Assembly (NCBI GenBank): GCA_021373175.1
Contig: JAJFTE010000096.1
Span: 1-64,000, forward strand
DNA length: 64,000 bases
Direction: 5' to 3'
DNA from: Actinomycetes bacterium
Lineage (GTDB): Bacteria; Actinomycetota; Coriobacteriia; Anaerosomatales; Anaerosomataceae
Shown: positions 50,052 through 59,825 of the stretch, piece by piece
How the letters are laid out: each line of letters begins with the position of its first letter
Position numbering within the stretch: position 1 is the first letter of the stretch
The notes under the pieces: model-generated
What the model was told of the DNA's origin: nothing
Database searches by the model: none
The model's input: only the letters and a program-made list of their open reading frames with translations
Position numbers and translations under genes: made by a program

Positions 50052-53000
50052 ATGGCACAGGCCGATTCTCCTCAACGCTGGAGTCTTCCCTCCGGCGACG
50101 ATCCGCTCCGCGGAGAACTGCTCAGCGCCGAGCGGCTCGCTGAAGCCGCACGCGACCTCGCCTCGGCACAGCGGTGGACCTCCGCCGAGACGCTTCGTGC
50201 AACGCCGCTGCTGCCGCTCTTAGAGCGCGCCGAAGAGTCGCTCCACGCGGTCTACGGACGCCTCGCCTCGGCAGCACGCCTGCAAACGCAGGTTTCTGTG
50301 GCCGCCGAGTGGCTCCTGGACAACTTCTACCTCGTCGAAGAGCAGATCAGAGCTGTCCGAGACGATCTGCCCAACGATTACGGCTCCGAACTGCCACGGT
50401 TGCTCGACGGCGAGCTCACGGAGTACCCACGCGTCTTCGAGGCGGTCTCGCTGCTCGTTACCGCGACCGACGCGCGCCTGGACCGCGACCACCTGGAGCA
50501 CTTCATCATGGCGTTCCAGGACATCTCCCCGCTCACGATCGGCGAGGTCTGGGCAACCCCGATCATGCTGCGGGTATGCTTGGTCGAGGACCTGCGGCGG
50601 CTTGCGCTGCGCGTGCTCGCCTCGCACGACCAGAGCGCCGCCGCGGACGATTGGGCCAACCGCATCCTCGAGGCGGCGCAGACACCGGGCGCCGATGTGA
50701 CCGCGCTCGCCGCCGAGCTCACGCACTCGCTCCCCCATCCGGGTCCGACGTTCCTCATCCGCCTCGCCCAGCGGCTGCAGGACCAGGACCCAAGCGTCGA
50801 GCCGGCGATCGCCTGGCTCGAGGCTGCGATGCGCGCCCGAGGCGAGGCGTTCGATCAGCTCACGCTTGCCGAGCATCAGTCCCAGGCGGCGGACCAGGTC
50901 TCGGTCGCGAACGCGATCACCAGCATCCGCTTCCTCGGCGCGCTTGAATGGCGCGAGTTCTTCGAGGACTGCTCCCTCGTTGAACGCGTGCTACGCGAAG
51001 ACCCCTCCGGGGTGTATTCGCGCATGGACTTCATATCACGCGACCGCTATCGCCACGCCGTGGAGCGGATCGCCGCGCGGTCTGCGCACACCGAGATCGA
51101 AGTGGCCGAAGCGGTCGTCAGCTATGCGCTTGATGCGCTGCGACGCGACGCCGCCGACCCGGTCGGCGGACATGTGGGGTACTACCTCATCAGCGGCGGC
51201 CGCTACGCCCTGGAGCGAAGCCTTGCGTACCACCCGAGCGCCCGCGAGCACATCTATCGCGGGCCGCTCGCCAGAAAGGGCGTCATCTTCTGGGGGCTGC
51301 TCGGGTCGCTCACGGCTTTCCTCGCGATCGGCATGGCCGTATACGTGCGGAGCCGGGGCGTCGGGCTGTGGTGGACGATCGCGCTCGTCGTGCTGTCGGT
51401 CGTGCCCCTTTCCGACCTCGCCGTGAACGTCGTCAACCGGATCGCGTCCACGATCTGGCCGCCACGGACGCTTTCAAAGCTCGACTACCTTCAGCCGGTC
51501 GCCACGGCGCACCGCACAATGGTGGTCATCCCTGCGCTCCTCACGTCGCCTGCCGGCACGCAGGCGGTCATCGACAACCTGGAACTCGCCTACCTGGCGA
51601 ACCGCGATGACAACGTGCGCTACGGGCTGCTCGGCGATCTTAAGGGTGGAGCCGAGGAGACCCTGCCCGACGACGAGACCGTGATCGACGCCGCGCGCCA
51701 CGGCATCGCGACGCTTAACGCAACCTACAGCGAGAACGGCGCCCGTCCCTTCCACCTGTTCATCCGCGCCCGGCGGTACAACCAGGCTGACGGCGTGTGG
51801 ATGGGTTGGGAGCGCAAACGCGGGGCGCTCCACGAGTTCGCGCGGTGGCTGCGCGGCGCAGCCGATACGAGCTTCTCGGTGATCGAAGGCGACTCGGCGG
51901 TCCTGCCCACCGTCACCTTCGTCATCACGCTCGACACCGACACCGTCTTGCCAAGAGACGCGGCCCGCAAACTCATCTCCACTATCGCGCACCCGCTCAA
52001 CCGCGCGCAACTTGACGCCTCAAGACGCCGCGTCATCCGTGGCTACGGCCTCGTGCAGCCGAGAGTGGCGATGTCGCTTGAAGGCGCGGAGCGCTCGCCG
52101 TTCGCCTGGCTGTACTCGGGCGTGACCGGCGTCGACCCGTATGCCGGCGCGGTCTCCGACACGTACCAGGACGTCTTCGGGGAGGGGTCGTTCACCGGCA
52201 AGGGCATCTTCGAGGTCGACGTCATGAACGCAGTGCTCGAAGACCGCTTCCCCGAGAACACCCTCCTGAGCCACGACCTCCTGGAAGGCAACCTCCTGCG
52301 CACCGCACTTGCAAGCGACATCGAAGTGCTCGACGACCAGCCCGCGAGCTACATCAGCCATGTAGCGCGGCTGCACCGCTGGGTGCGCGGTGACTGGCAG
52401 ACGCTCCCCTGGCTGGGCCTGAGCGTGCCCACCGCGAAGGGACGGGAGCGCAATCCCTTCTCGGCACTGCACCGCTGGAAGATCGTCGACAACCTGCGCC
52501 GCAGCTTGCTCGCGCCCACGATGATGCTCTTTGCCGGCGCCGGCTGGGTCGCGCTGCGCGGACCCGACTGGCTGTGGCTTGCGGCGATCCTCGCCATCGT
52601 GTTCTTCCCGGTATACTTCGGCATCGCCGACTCGCTGCTGTTCAGGCCGAGAGGCGCCGACGTAAGCGGCGACACGCACTCGATCATCAGCGACTTCTGG
52701 CGCGATTCGGCGCGCGCGCTGCTGAACCTGGCCGTGCTGCCGCATCAGGCGGTCGTGATGCTCGACGCCATCGTGCGCGCGCTGTGGCGCATGACGGTCT
52801 CGCACAACAAGATGCTGGAGTGGGAGACGGCGGCAGAAGCCGAGCGGCGGCTTGGCTCCACCTCGGCGGGCTTCCTTCGGCGCATGTGGACCGGCGAGGC
52901 GGCACTTGTGGCGGTCACCCTGCCGGCCGCTATCGCGGACCCGGCGTCGCTCGTCTCGGCGGCTCCGCTTCTGGCGCTGTGGGGGGCGTCGCCGCTCATC

Positions 53001-56000
53001 GCCTGGCGCGTGAGCACACCCACACGGCACGAGCCGCCTGCGCTCAGGCCCGGCGACGTCGCGGCCATGCGTCGCATCGCCCGCAAGACCTGGCGGTTCT
53101 TCGAGACGTTCGTGACCGCCGAAGACCACTGGCTGGCGCCCGACAACTTCCAGGAGGACCCCGGCGGCATGGTGGCGCACCGAACGTCGCCGACGAACAT
53201 GGGGTTGCAGCTTATCTCGGCGCTGACGGCGTACGACCTTGGCTACGTGAGCGTGCGCGGCCTGGTGGACCGGACGTCGCAGACGCTCTCCACGATGGCC
53301 GGCATGGAACGCTTCCGCGGCCACCTGTACAACTGGTACGACACCACGACGCTGCAGCCGCTCAGGCCCGGCTACGTCTCGACGGTGGACAGCGGGAACC
53401 TCGCCGGCCACCTGGTCGCGCTGCGGGTCGGCCTGACGGAGATCGCCGAACGGCCGCTGATGGACGCGCAGGTGCTCGACGGCATCGCCGATACCGTGCT
53501 GCTCGCGCTTGAGGAGCTGCTCGGCCAGCGCGAGAAGCTGGGACCCGTTGCGACCACGGTGGAGCTGCGCACCTCGCTTGAGGAGCTTCTGCGCAGGATC
53601 CGCCTCGACCGGCCGCCCGGGGAGCTGGCCGAGTGGCGCTCGCTCCTTGAGGGCCTCGCCGCGCTTGCTAACGCGCTGCCCGCCCGGCTCGCCGGGCTGC
53701 GGGGCGACCCGCTCGCGCTCGATGTCGTGCGCGACGCGGTGGGCGCGGTGGGCACGTGCCTGCGCGAACACCTCTCGGACCTCGATACGTACGCGCCCTG
53801 GGCCCACCTTGTCGGCAACGTCCCGGACGCGTTCGCTACCGGAGAGCGCGGCGTGGCGCTTGCGCCCGTGACGCGCCATGTGCCAAGCCTCGTGGGGCTT
53901 GCCGAGCGCCTCGACGGTGTCCTCGTGAGCCTCGAGGACACCTCGGGCCTCGATGAGCCCGCGCTTGCGTGGGCCGAGAAGCTCGCAAGCGGCATCCGCG
54001 AGCGTCGAGGCGCGGCGGTCCAGCTGCTCGCGGAGCTGCGGCTCTCGACCCAGATCGCCCACGAGATGTGGGAGCACACGGACTTCGAGATGCTGTTCGA
54101 CCACAGCCGGATGGTCTTCTCCATCGGCTTCAATACCGCCGAGGGGCGTCTCGACGACTCCTTCTACGACATGCTCGCAAGCGAGTGCCGGCTGGCGAGC
54201 TACCTTGCGATCGCGAAGGGCGATGTGCCACAGGAGCACTGGTTCCGCCTCGGCAGGCCTATCGCGCGAACCGAGGGCGGACGGGCGCTGGTGTCGTGGA
54301 GCGCCAGCATGTTCGAGTACCTGATGCCGCTTCTGGTGATGCACGATTGGCCGGACACGCTGCTCGACCAGACGTACCGCAACGTCGTCAAGCGGCAGAT
54401 CCAGTACGGCAAACAGCGCGGCGTGCCGTGGGGCGTCTCGGAAAGCGCGTTCAACGCGAAAGACGTGGACCTCACGTACCAGTATCAGGCGTTCGGCGTG
54501 CCCGGGCTCGGACTCAAGCGTGGCCTGTCGGACGATGTGGTGGTCGCGCCCTACGCCACGGTGCTGGCGCTGCCTATCGATCCGCGCGCCGCGCTTGACA
54601 ATCTCGACGTGCTCACGAGGCAAGGTGCCGAAGGACGCTACGGCTACTTCGAGGCTGTCGACTACACGCCCGGCCGCGTCCCCGCTGGCAAGGAGCGCGC
54701 GGTCGTGAAGGCGTACATGGCGCACCACCAGGGCATGAGCCTGGTCGCCCTCGGCAATATGCTCACGCACGAACGGATGCAGGAGCGTTTTCATGCGGAC
54801 CCGGTGATCCGCTCGGCGGAGCTGCTTCTGCAAGAGCGCGTGCCGAGACGGACCCAGCTGGCGCAGCCGCATGTTGAGGAGGTCAAGTTCGTGCGAGCGC
54901 TGCGCGACATCGCGCCGCCAGTGCACCGTTCGTACCCGCTCGCCGGCACGCCGATCCCGGCCACGCACTTCCTGTCGAACGGGTCGTACTCGGTGATGGT
55001 CACCAACGGCGGTGGCGGGTACAGCCGCTGGCGCGACCGCACCGTGACCCGCTACCGCGAGGACGTCACACGCGACTGCTGGGGCCAGTTCTTCTACCTC
55101 AAGGACGTGCAGAGCGGCGAGGTCTGGTCGTCCGCATACCAGCCCACGCTCGCCGAACCCGACGAGTACCACGTGACCTTCTCGGCGGATAAAGCCGAGT
55201 TCCGCCGGCTTGACGGCGAGGTCGAGACGCACACCGAAGTGGTGGTCTCGCCCGAAGACGATGTCGAAGTCCGGCGCATCACGGTCACGAACCGGCGGCG
55301 CACGCCGCTTCTGCTCGAGGTCACCTCGTACTTCGAGGTGACGCTCGCGCAGGGCGAGTCCGACCACGCGCACAAGGCGTTCAGCAACCTGTTCGTGCAG
55401 ACCGAGGCCGTCGACGAGCTCGACGCGCTGCTCTTTTCGCGCAGGCCCCGCTCGGCGGACGAGAAGCGCCCCTGGGGCATGCACGTGCTCGCGTGCGACC
55501 TGGGGGATACGTGCAACTGGAGCTTCGAGACGGACCGCGAGGCGTTTCTTGGCAGACTGCACACGCCGGGCGACGCCCGTGCGATCTGGGGCGGCGGCAG
55601 GCTTTCGGGCTCGACGGGCGCGGTGCTCGACCCGATCTGCTCGATACGCCAAACGCTTGCGATCGACCCTGGCGAAACGGCGCACCTGGCGTTCACGACC
55701 GGTGCCGCCGAGACCCGCGAGGACGCCATCGCGCTTGCCGAGCGGTACCACGACATCCGCAGCGCGCAGCGAGCGCTCGACCTGGCGTGGTCCACCAGCC
55801 AGATCGAGCTGCGCGACCTCGGGATCACACCAGAAGAAGCGGTGACGTTCCAGCGGCTGGCCTCGCGACTGCTGCTCACGGACCCACGGTCACGGCTCAA
55901 GGTGCTCACAAAGCTCGAGAACCGGCTGCCCATCTCAGGACTGTGGTCTATCGGCATCTCGAGCGACTACCCGATCCTGCTCGTGAAGATCGAAAGGCTC

Positions 56001-58802
56001 GAGGAGACACGGCTGGTCCGACAGGTGCTGCTCGCCCATCAGTACTGGCGCTCGAAAGGCTTCGAGTGCGACCTCGTCATCTTGAACACCAAGCCGAGCG
56101 CGTACGCCTCGGAGTTGGACGGGCGCCTGCGAATGCTGCTGCGAACCGGTCACGCGCTGCAGCTGCAGGACCGTCCCGGTGGCGTGCACCTGCGCGTCGC
56201 CGACCAGGTGCCCGCCGATGTCCGCAACCTGCTCGACAGCGTGGCGCGCGCCGTGCTCACGGGCGACGGCGGCCCGATCGGGCTGCACCTCAACCTGCGC
56301 GCCACCCACGAGGCGCAGCCCGACCCGCTCGTCCCCACTGCGCCGGTGGCAAGCGACCCGGCTCCCGCGTTCAAGCGGCCCGCGCTCGTCAACGATAACG
56401 GCTACGGCGGCTTCGACCCGGAGACCGGCGAGTACGTGATCGTGCTTGAGGACGACACCGCGACCCCGGCGCCGTGGGTGAACGTCATCGCGAATCCGCG
56501 GTTCGGCGCGCTCGTCTCGGAGGCTGGCATCGGCTGCAGCTGGGCCGAGAACAGCCACGAAAACCGTATTACCACCTGGAACAACGACCCGGTGAGCGAC
56601 GGGACCGGCGAAACGTTCTACGTTCGCGACGAAGAGACCGGCGAGTTCTGGAGCCCTACGCTTCTGCCCGTGCGCGACGCGGCGCCGCACATCATCCGCC
56701 ACGGCCGCGGCTACACCAGCTTCGAGCACACGTGCCACGGCGTGCGCCACGAACTCGACTGGTTCGTGGCCGCCGACGACCCGGTGCGCATCGTGCGCGT
56801 GCGGCTCACGAACGTTTCCGAGCGCCATCGGCGTCTCTCGGTGACGCACTTCATCGAATGGGCGCTCGGGGACTCGCGCAGCAAGGCGCAGCAACAGGTG
56901 GTGACCTGGTGGGACGAGTCCGCCCGGATGCTCATGGCCCACAATTGGTTCAACCTCGACTTCCCGGGCCGTCCGGCGTTTCTCGCGTGCGACTGCGATG
57001 TGGACTCGTTCACGGCGAGCCGCACGGAGTTCCTCGGCAGGAACGGCGATCCGCGAGACCCGGCGGCCATGCATCGCCGCGCGCTCGGCGGCTCCACCGG
57101 ACGCTTCCTGGACAACTGCGGCGCGCTCATGCGCACGGTCTCGCTCGAGCCGGGTGCGTCGGCCCAGATCGCCTTCTTCCTCGGCCAGACCGAAAGCGCC
57201 GAGGAAGCGCATGCGCTCATCGCGCGGCTGCGCGAGCACGGCGCGCCGGAGGCGGAGCTGGCCGAGGTACGCCGGCGCTGGGAGGCCACGCTCGGCACGA
57301 TCGAGGCACGCACCCCCGACGCGGAACTCGACCGCATGGTGAACGGCGCCGCGCTCTACCAGACGCTCGCGTGCCGGTTCTGGGGCCGCACCGCCACGTA
57401 CCAGTCAAGCGGCGCGTTCGGCTTCCGCGACCAGCTGCAGGACTGCCTCGCGCTTATGTACGCGCGCCCCGACCTCGTGCGCGAGCACATCGTGGAAGCA
57501 GCTCGCCGTCAGTTTCCGGAAGGCGACGTGCTGCACTGGTGGCAGCCGGTCTCGGGCCGGGGCGTGCGCACACGCTTCGTCGATGACCGCCTGTGGCTGC
57601 CGTTCGTGACCGCCGAGTACATCGAGACGACCGGCGACGCATCGGTCCTCGAAGTCGAGGTGCCGTACCTCGAAGGCCCGCCGGTGCCCGAGGGCCGCGA
57701 GGACCTCTACCTTCAGGTGCAGCCGTCGGTCCGTCTCGGCAGTATCTACGAGCATTGCCGAGCAGCCATCGATATCAGCCTCGCTACCGGTGCCCACGAC
57801 CTGCCGCTCATGGGCGGCGGCGACTGGAATGACGGAATGAACCGCGTGGGCATCGGCGGCAGCGGCGAGAGCGTGTGGATGGCGTGGTTCCTCGACGTGG
57901 TCCTGCGCGCCTTCGCTCCGATCGCCGAGAAGCACGGCGAGGCCGACGCCGCGACGCGGATGCGCGAACACGCCGGCGCGCTCATCGTGGCGGTGGAACG
58001 CGAAGCATGGGACGGCGCGTGGTACCGGCGCGCGTTCTTCGATGACGGCACGCCCCTTGGCACGCACACCGCTGACGAATGCCGCATCGACGCCATCGCG
58101 CAGGCCTGGGCGATAATCGCCGGCACCGGCGACCGGGGCCGGGCGCAGCGCGCGCTCGCGAGCGTGGAAGAGAAGCTCGTGCGCTGGGATGACGGGCTCA
58201 TAGCGCTCCTCTCCCCACCGTTCGATCGCATGGAGCGCGACCCCGGCTACATCAAGGGCTACGTCCCCGGCGTTCGCGAGAACGGCGGGCAGTACACGCA
58301 TGCGGCGATCTGGGTGGCCCTCGCGTACGCACTCATAGGCGACGGCGACGAGGCGGTCGCACTGCTCGATCTCATCAATCCCGCGAGCCACACGCTCGAT
58401 CGCGAAGCCGCCGACCGGTACCGCGTGGAGCCGTACGTGGTGGCCGCCGACGTCTATGCGATAGAACCGCACGTGGGCCGCGGAGGCTGGACCTGGTACA
58501 CCGGCTCGGCAAGTTGGTATTACCGGGTGGCGGTGCAAGACATTCTCGGCTTGCATCTGGAGGCCCAGGATGGCGAGCGGTACCTGCGTATCGACCCGTG
58601 CGTCCCAAAGACGTGGACGTCGTGGTCGGTGACGTTCCGGGACGCCGACGCCGTCTACAACATCACCGTCGAGAACCCGCGCGGCGTCAACAGGGGCGTC
58701 GCCCGCGTCATCGTCGACGGCGTCGGACAAGACGACCTGCGGGTTACGCTTTGCAAAGCGGCCGGCACACATGACGTCCATGTTGATATGCTCGGCGGAT
58801 AG
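50052..58802 (+). CDS. Cyclic beta-glucan synthase-like protein (GT84-GH94, NdvB/ChvB type)
   Basis: 2916 residues, close to the 2832 of NdvB. The N-terminal part contains two membrane helices (about 415-460) before a GT84 glycosyltransferase: FVITLDTDTVLP with DxD at about 627-629, SHDLLEG, and the QxxRW-like RLHRWVRGDWQ. More helices follow (about 815-860 and 950-990). Then a glycoamylase-like domain (about 1010-1600) and tandem GH94 halves: LSNGSYSVMVTNGGGGYSRW, and C-terminal GGGDWNDGMNRVG (about 2592) with the phosphorylase Asp. The family makes and trims cyclic beta-1,2-glucans at the membrane. ATG 50052 is chosen; GTG 50046 is in frame. No partner exporter gene (ndvA) is seen nearby. 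Confidence 0.9.
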   Translation: MAQADSPQRWSLPSGDDPLRGELLSAERLAEAARDLASAQRWTSAETLRATPLLPLLERAEESLHAVYGRLASAARLQTQVSVAAEWLLDNFYLVEEQIRAVRDDLPNDYGSELPRLLDGELTEYPRVFEAVSLLVTATDARLDRDHLEHFIMAFQDISPLTIGEVWATPIMLRVCLVEDLRRLALRVLASHDQSAAADDWANRILEAAQTPGADVTALAAELTHSLPHPGPTFLIRLAQRLQDQDPSVEPAIAWLEAAMRARGEAFDQLTLAEHQSQAADQVSVANAITSIRFLGALEWREFFEDCSLVERVLREDPSGVYSRMDFISRDRYRHAVERIAARSAHTEIEVAEAVVSYALDALRRDAADPVGGHVGYYLISGGRYALERSLAYHPSAREHIYRGPLARKGVIFWGLLGSLTAFLAIGMAVYVRSRGVGLWWTIALVVLSVVPLSDLAVNVVNRIASTIWPPRTLSKLDYLQPVATAHRTMVVIPALLTSPAGTQAVIDNLELAYLANRDDNVRYGLLGDLKGGAEETLPDDETVIDAARHGIATLNATYSENGARPFHLFIRARRYNQADGVWMGWERKRGALHEFARWLRGAADTSFSVIEGDSAVLPTVTFVITLDTDTVLPRDAARKLISTIAHPLNRAQLDASRRRVIRGYGLVQPRVAMSLEGAERSPFAWLYSGVTGVDPYAGAVSDTYQDVFGEGSFTGKGIFEVDVMNAVLEDRFPENTLLSHDLLEGNLLRTALASDIEVLDDQPASYISHVARLHRWVRGDWQTLPWLGLSVPTAKGRERNPFSALHRWKIVDNLRRSLLAPTMMLFAGAGWVALRGPDWLWLAAILAIVFFPVYFGIADSLLFRPRGADVSGDTHSIISDFWRDSARALLNLAVLPHQAVVMLDAIVRALWRMTVSHNKMLEWETAAEAERRLGSTSAGFLRRMWTGEAALVAVTLPAAIADPASLVSAAPLLALWGASPLIAWRVSTPTRHEPPALRPGDVAAMRRIARKTWRFFETFVTAEDHWLAPDNFQEDPGGMVAHRTSPTNMGLQLISALTAYDLGYVSVRGLVDRTSQTLSTMAGMERFRGHLYNWYDTTTLQPLRPGYVSTVDSGNLAGHLVALRVGLTEIAERPLMDAQVLDGIADTVLLALEELLGQREKLGPVATTVELRTSLEELLRRIRLDRPPGELAEWRSLLEGLAALANALPARLAGLRGDPLALDVVRDAVGAVGTCLREHLSDLDTYAPWAHLVGNVPDAFATGERGVALAPVTRHVPSLVGLAERLDGVLVSLEDTSGLDEPALAWAEKLASGIRERRGAAVQLLAELRLSTQIAHEMWEHTDFEMLFDHSRMVFSIGFNTAEGRLDDSFYDMLASECRLASYLAIAKGDVPQEHWFRLGRPIARTEGGRALVSWSASMFEYLMPLLVMHDWPDTLLDQTYRNVVKRQIQYGKQRGVPWGVSESAFNAKDVDLTYQYQAFGVPGLGLKRGLSDDVVVAPYATVLALPIDPRAALDNLDVLTRQGAEGRYGYFEAVDYTPGRVPAGKERAVVKAYMAHHQGMSLVALGNMLTHERMQERFHADPVIRSAELLLQERVPRRTQLAQPHVEEVKFVRALRDIAPPVHRSYPLAGTPIPATHFLSNGSYSVMVTNGGGGYSRWRDRTVTRYREDVTRDCWGQFFYLKDVQSGEVWSSAYQPTLAEPDEYHVTFSADKAEFRRLDGEVETHTEVVVSPEDDVEVRRITVTNRRRTPLLLEVTSYFEVTLAQGESDHAHKAFSNLFVQTEAVDELDALLFSRRPRSADEKRPWGMHVLACDLGDTCNWSFETDREAFLGRLHTPGDARAIWGGGRLSGSTGAVLDPICSIRQTLAIDPGETAHLAFTTGAAETREDAIALAERYHDIRSAQRALDLAWSTSQIELRDLGITPEEAVTFQRLASRLLLTDPRSRLKVLTKLENRLPISGLWSIGISSDYPILLVKIERLEETRLVRQVLLAHQYWRSKGFECDLVILNTKPSAYASELDGRLRMLLRTGHALQLQDRPGGVHLRVADQVPADVRNLLDSVARAVLTGDGGPIGLHLNLRATHEAQPDPLVPTAPVASDPAPAFKRPALVNDNGYGGFDPETGEYVIVLEDDTATPAPWVNVIANPRFGALVSEAGIGCSWAENSHENRITTWNNDPVSDGTGETFYVRDEETGEFWSPTLLPVRDAAPHIIRHGRGYTSFEHTCHGVRHELDWFVAADDPVRIVRVRLTNVSERHRRLSVTHFIEWALGDSRSKAQQQVVTWWDESARMLMAHNWFNLDFPGRPAFLACDCDVDSFTASRTEFLGRNGDPRDPAAMHRRALGGSTGRFLDNCGALMRTVSLEPGASAQIAFFLGQTESAEEAHALIARLREHGAPEAELAEVRRRWEATLGTIEARTPDAELDRMVNGAALYQTLACRFWGRTATYQSSGAFGFRDQLQDCLALMYARPDLVREHIVEAARRQFPEGDVLHWWQPVSGRGVRTRFVDDRLWLPFVTAEYIETTGDASVLEVEVPYLEGPPVPEGREDLYLQVQPSVRLGSIYEHCRAAIDISLATGAHDLPLMGGGDWNDGMNRVGIGGSGESVWMAWFLDVVLRAFAPIAEKHGEADAATRMREHAGALIVAVEREAWDGAWYRRAFFDDGTPLGTHTADECRIDAIAQAWAIIAGTGDRGRAQRALASVEEKLVRWDDGLIALLSPPFDRMERDPGYIKGYVPGVRENGGQYTHAAIWVALAYALIGDGDEAVALLDLINPASHTLDREAADRYRVEPYVVAADVYAIEPHVGRGGWTWYTGSASWYYRVAVQDILGLHLEAQDGERYLRIDPCVPKTWTSWSVTFRDADAVYNITVENPRGVNRGVARVIVDGVGQDDLRVTLCKAAGTHDVHVDMLGG

Positions 58803-58810
58803 CCCCTTCC

Positions 58811-58845
58811 GCGGACCGGCGATGATACCCTAGAGCATGGTCCGC
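58811..58845. repeat. Inverted repeat between the glucan synthase and the oxidoreductase genes
   Basis: GCGGACC (58811-58817) and GGTCCGC (58839-58845) are perfect complements with a 21-base spacer, ending before the GAGAGGAG ribosome site of the next gene. It may end the long transcript or be an operator. Confidence 0.35.
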
Positions 58846-58862
58846 ACTTGAGAGGAGTCGCA

Positions 58863-59825
58863 GTGACACAGATTCGAGCAGCAGTCATCGGCGCAGGCAA
58901 CATGGGCCGACATCACGTGCGAATCCTCGATCGCTTCGATGACGTGGACCTCGTCGGCGTCGTCGACCCCGGTATCGACCCAGCGGCGTCGTCGCTTCCC
59001 ATCGAGGCGGCCCGGCACTTCGCGTCCATAGACGACCTGCCGAGGATCGACTTCGCGGTCATCGCAACGCCAACGCAGATGCACACCGAGCTGGCGTGCG
59101 CGCTAGCGCAGCGCGGCGCGCACCTCCTCGTGGAGAAGCCGCTTGCCGAGTCCCCGGAGGACGCGAGGCGTATCGTCGATGCCGCCGAGAAGGCGGGCGT
59201 GATCCTGGCCGTCGGACATGTTGAGCGTTTCAACCCTGCTGTACGCATGCTCGCCGCCATGGCGAGCGATCCTCGCCTCGTGCAGTTCGAACGCCTGTCG
59301 CCTTTCACGCCGCGCATCCGGGACAGCGTGGTCTTCGACCTCATGGTGCACGACCTTGACCTGGCGTGCTGGATATGCGGCGGCACGCCGGTGTGCGTTC
59401 AGGCATCCGGCGCAAAGGTCTTCTCGGATAGCGTAGACGTCGCTGCCGCCGTGCTTGAGTTCGAGAACGGTCGCATCGCGTCACTCGAGACGTCGCGCGC
59501 CACGCAGGACAAAGTCCGCCGCATCGCGATCACGGAACCCGAACGCTACCTCGTCGCGGACTCGATCCGCCAGGACCTCAGCATGCGTCGGCAGACCACC
59601 GTCGAGTTCGAGAAGACGGAGCCGCCTATCTACCGGCAGGCCAGCGTCGTGGAAATCCCGTACGTCGACCGCAGCGGAGAGCCGCTCGCGGCCGAACTGC
59701 GCGATGTCATCGACGCCATCCGCGCATCGGGCACACCAATGGTGACCGGCCGCGATGGATTGCGCGCTGTGGAGTTGGCGTTCGCCGTAGAGGCCGCTAT
59801 CGGGAAATCGTCCGCCGCTCAGTAG
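58863..59825 (+). CDS. Gfo/Idh/MocA-family oxidoreductase
   Basis: 320 residues. The Rossmann domain shows AAVIGAGNMGRHHVRILDR, VIATPTQMHTELACALAQRG and the sugar-binding LLVEKPLAES (EKP motif). The C-terminal domain contains GHVERFNPAVRMLAAM and VFDLMVHDLDLACW, with the catalytic Asp/His region. These enzymes oxidise or epimerise sugars or inositols with NAD(P). GTG 58863 has AGGAG five bases upstream. It may follow the glucan synthase functionally, but its substrate is unknown. Confidence 0.9.
   Translation: MTQIRAAVIGAGNMGRHHVRILDRFDDVDLVGVVDPGIDPAASSLPIEAARHFASIDDLPRIDFAVIATPTQMHTELACALAQRGAHLLVEKPLAESPEDARRIVDAAEKAGVILAVGHVERFNPAVRMLAAMASDPRLVQFERLSPFTPRIRDSVVFDLMVHDLDLACWICGGTPVCVQASGAKVFSDSVDVAAAVLEFENGRIASLETSRATQDKVRRIAITEPERYLVADSIRQDLSMRRQTTVEFEKTEPPIYRQASVVEIPYVDRSGEPLAAELRDVIDAIRASGTPMVTGRDGLRAVELAFAVEAAIGKSSAAQ

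Noticed and set aside
52020-55751. 1243-residue open frame on the minus strand
   Set aside because: It is the antisense of the glucan synthase gene, with Arg/His-rich low-complexity composition typical of shadows in high-GC DNA.
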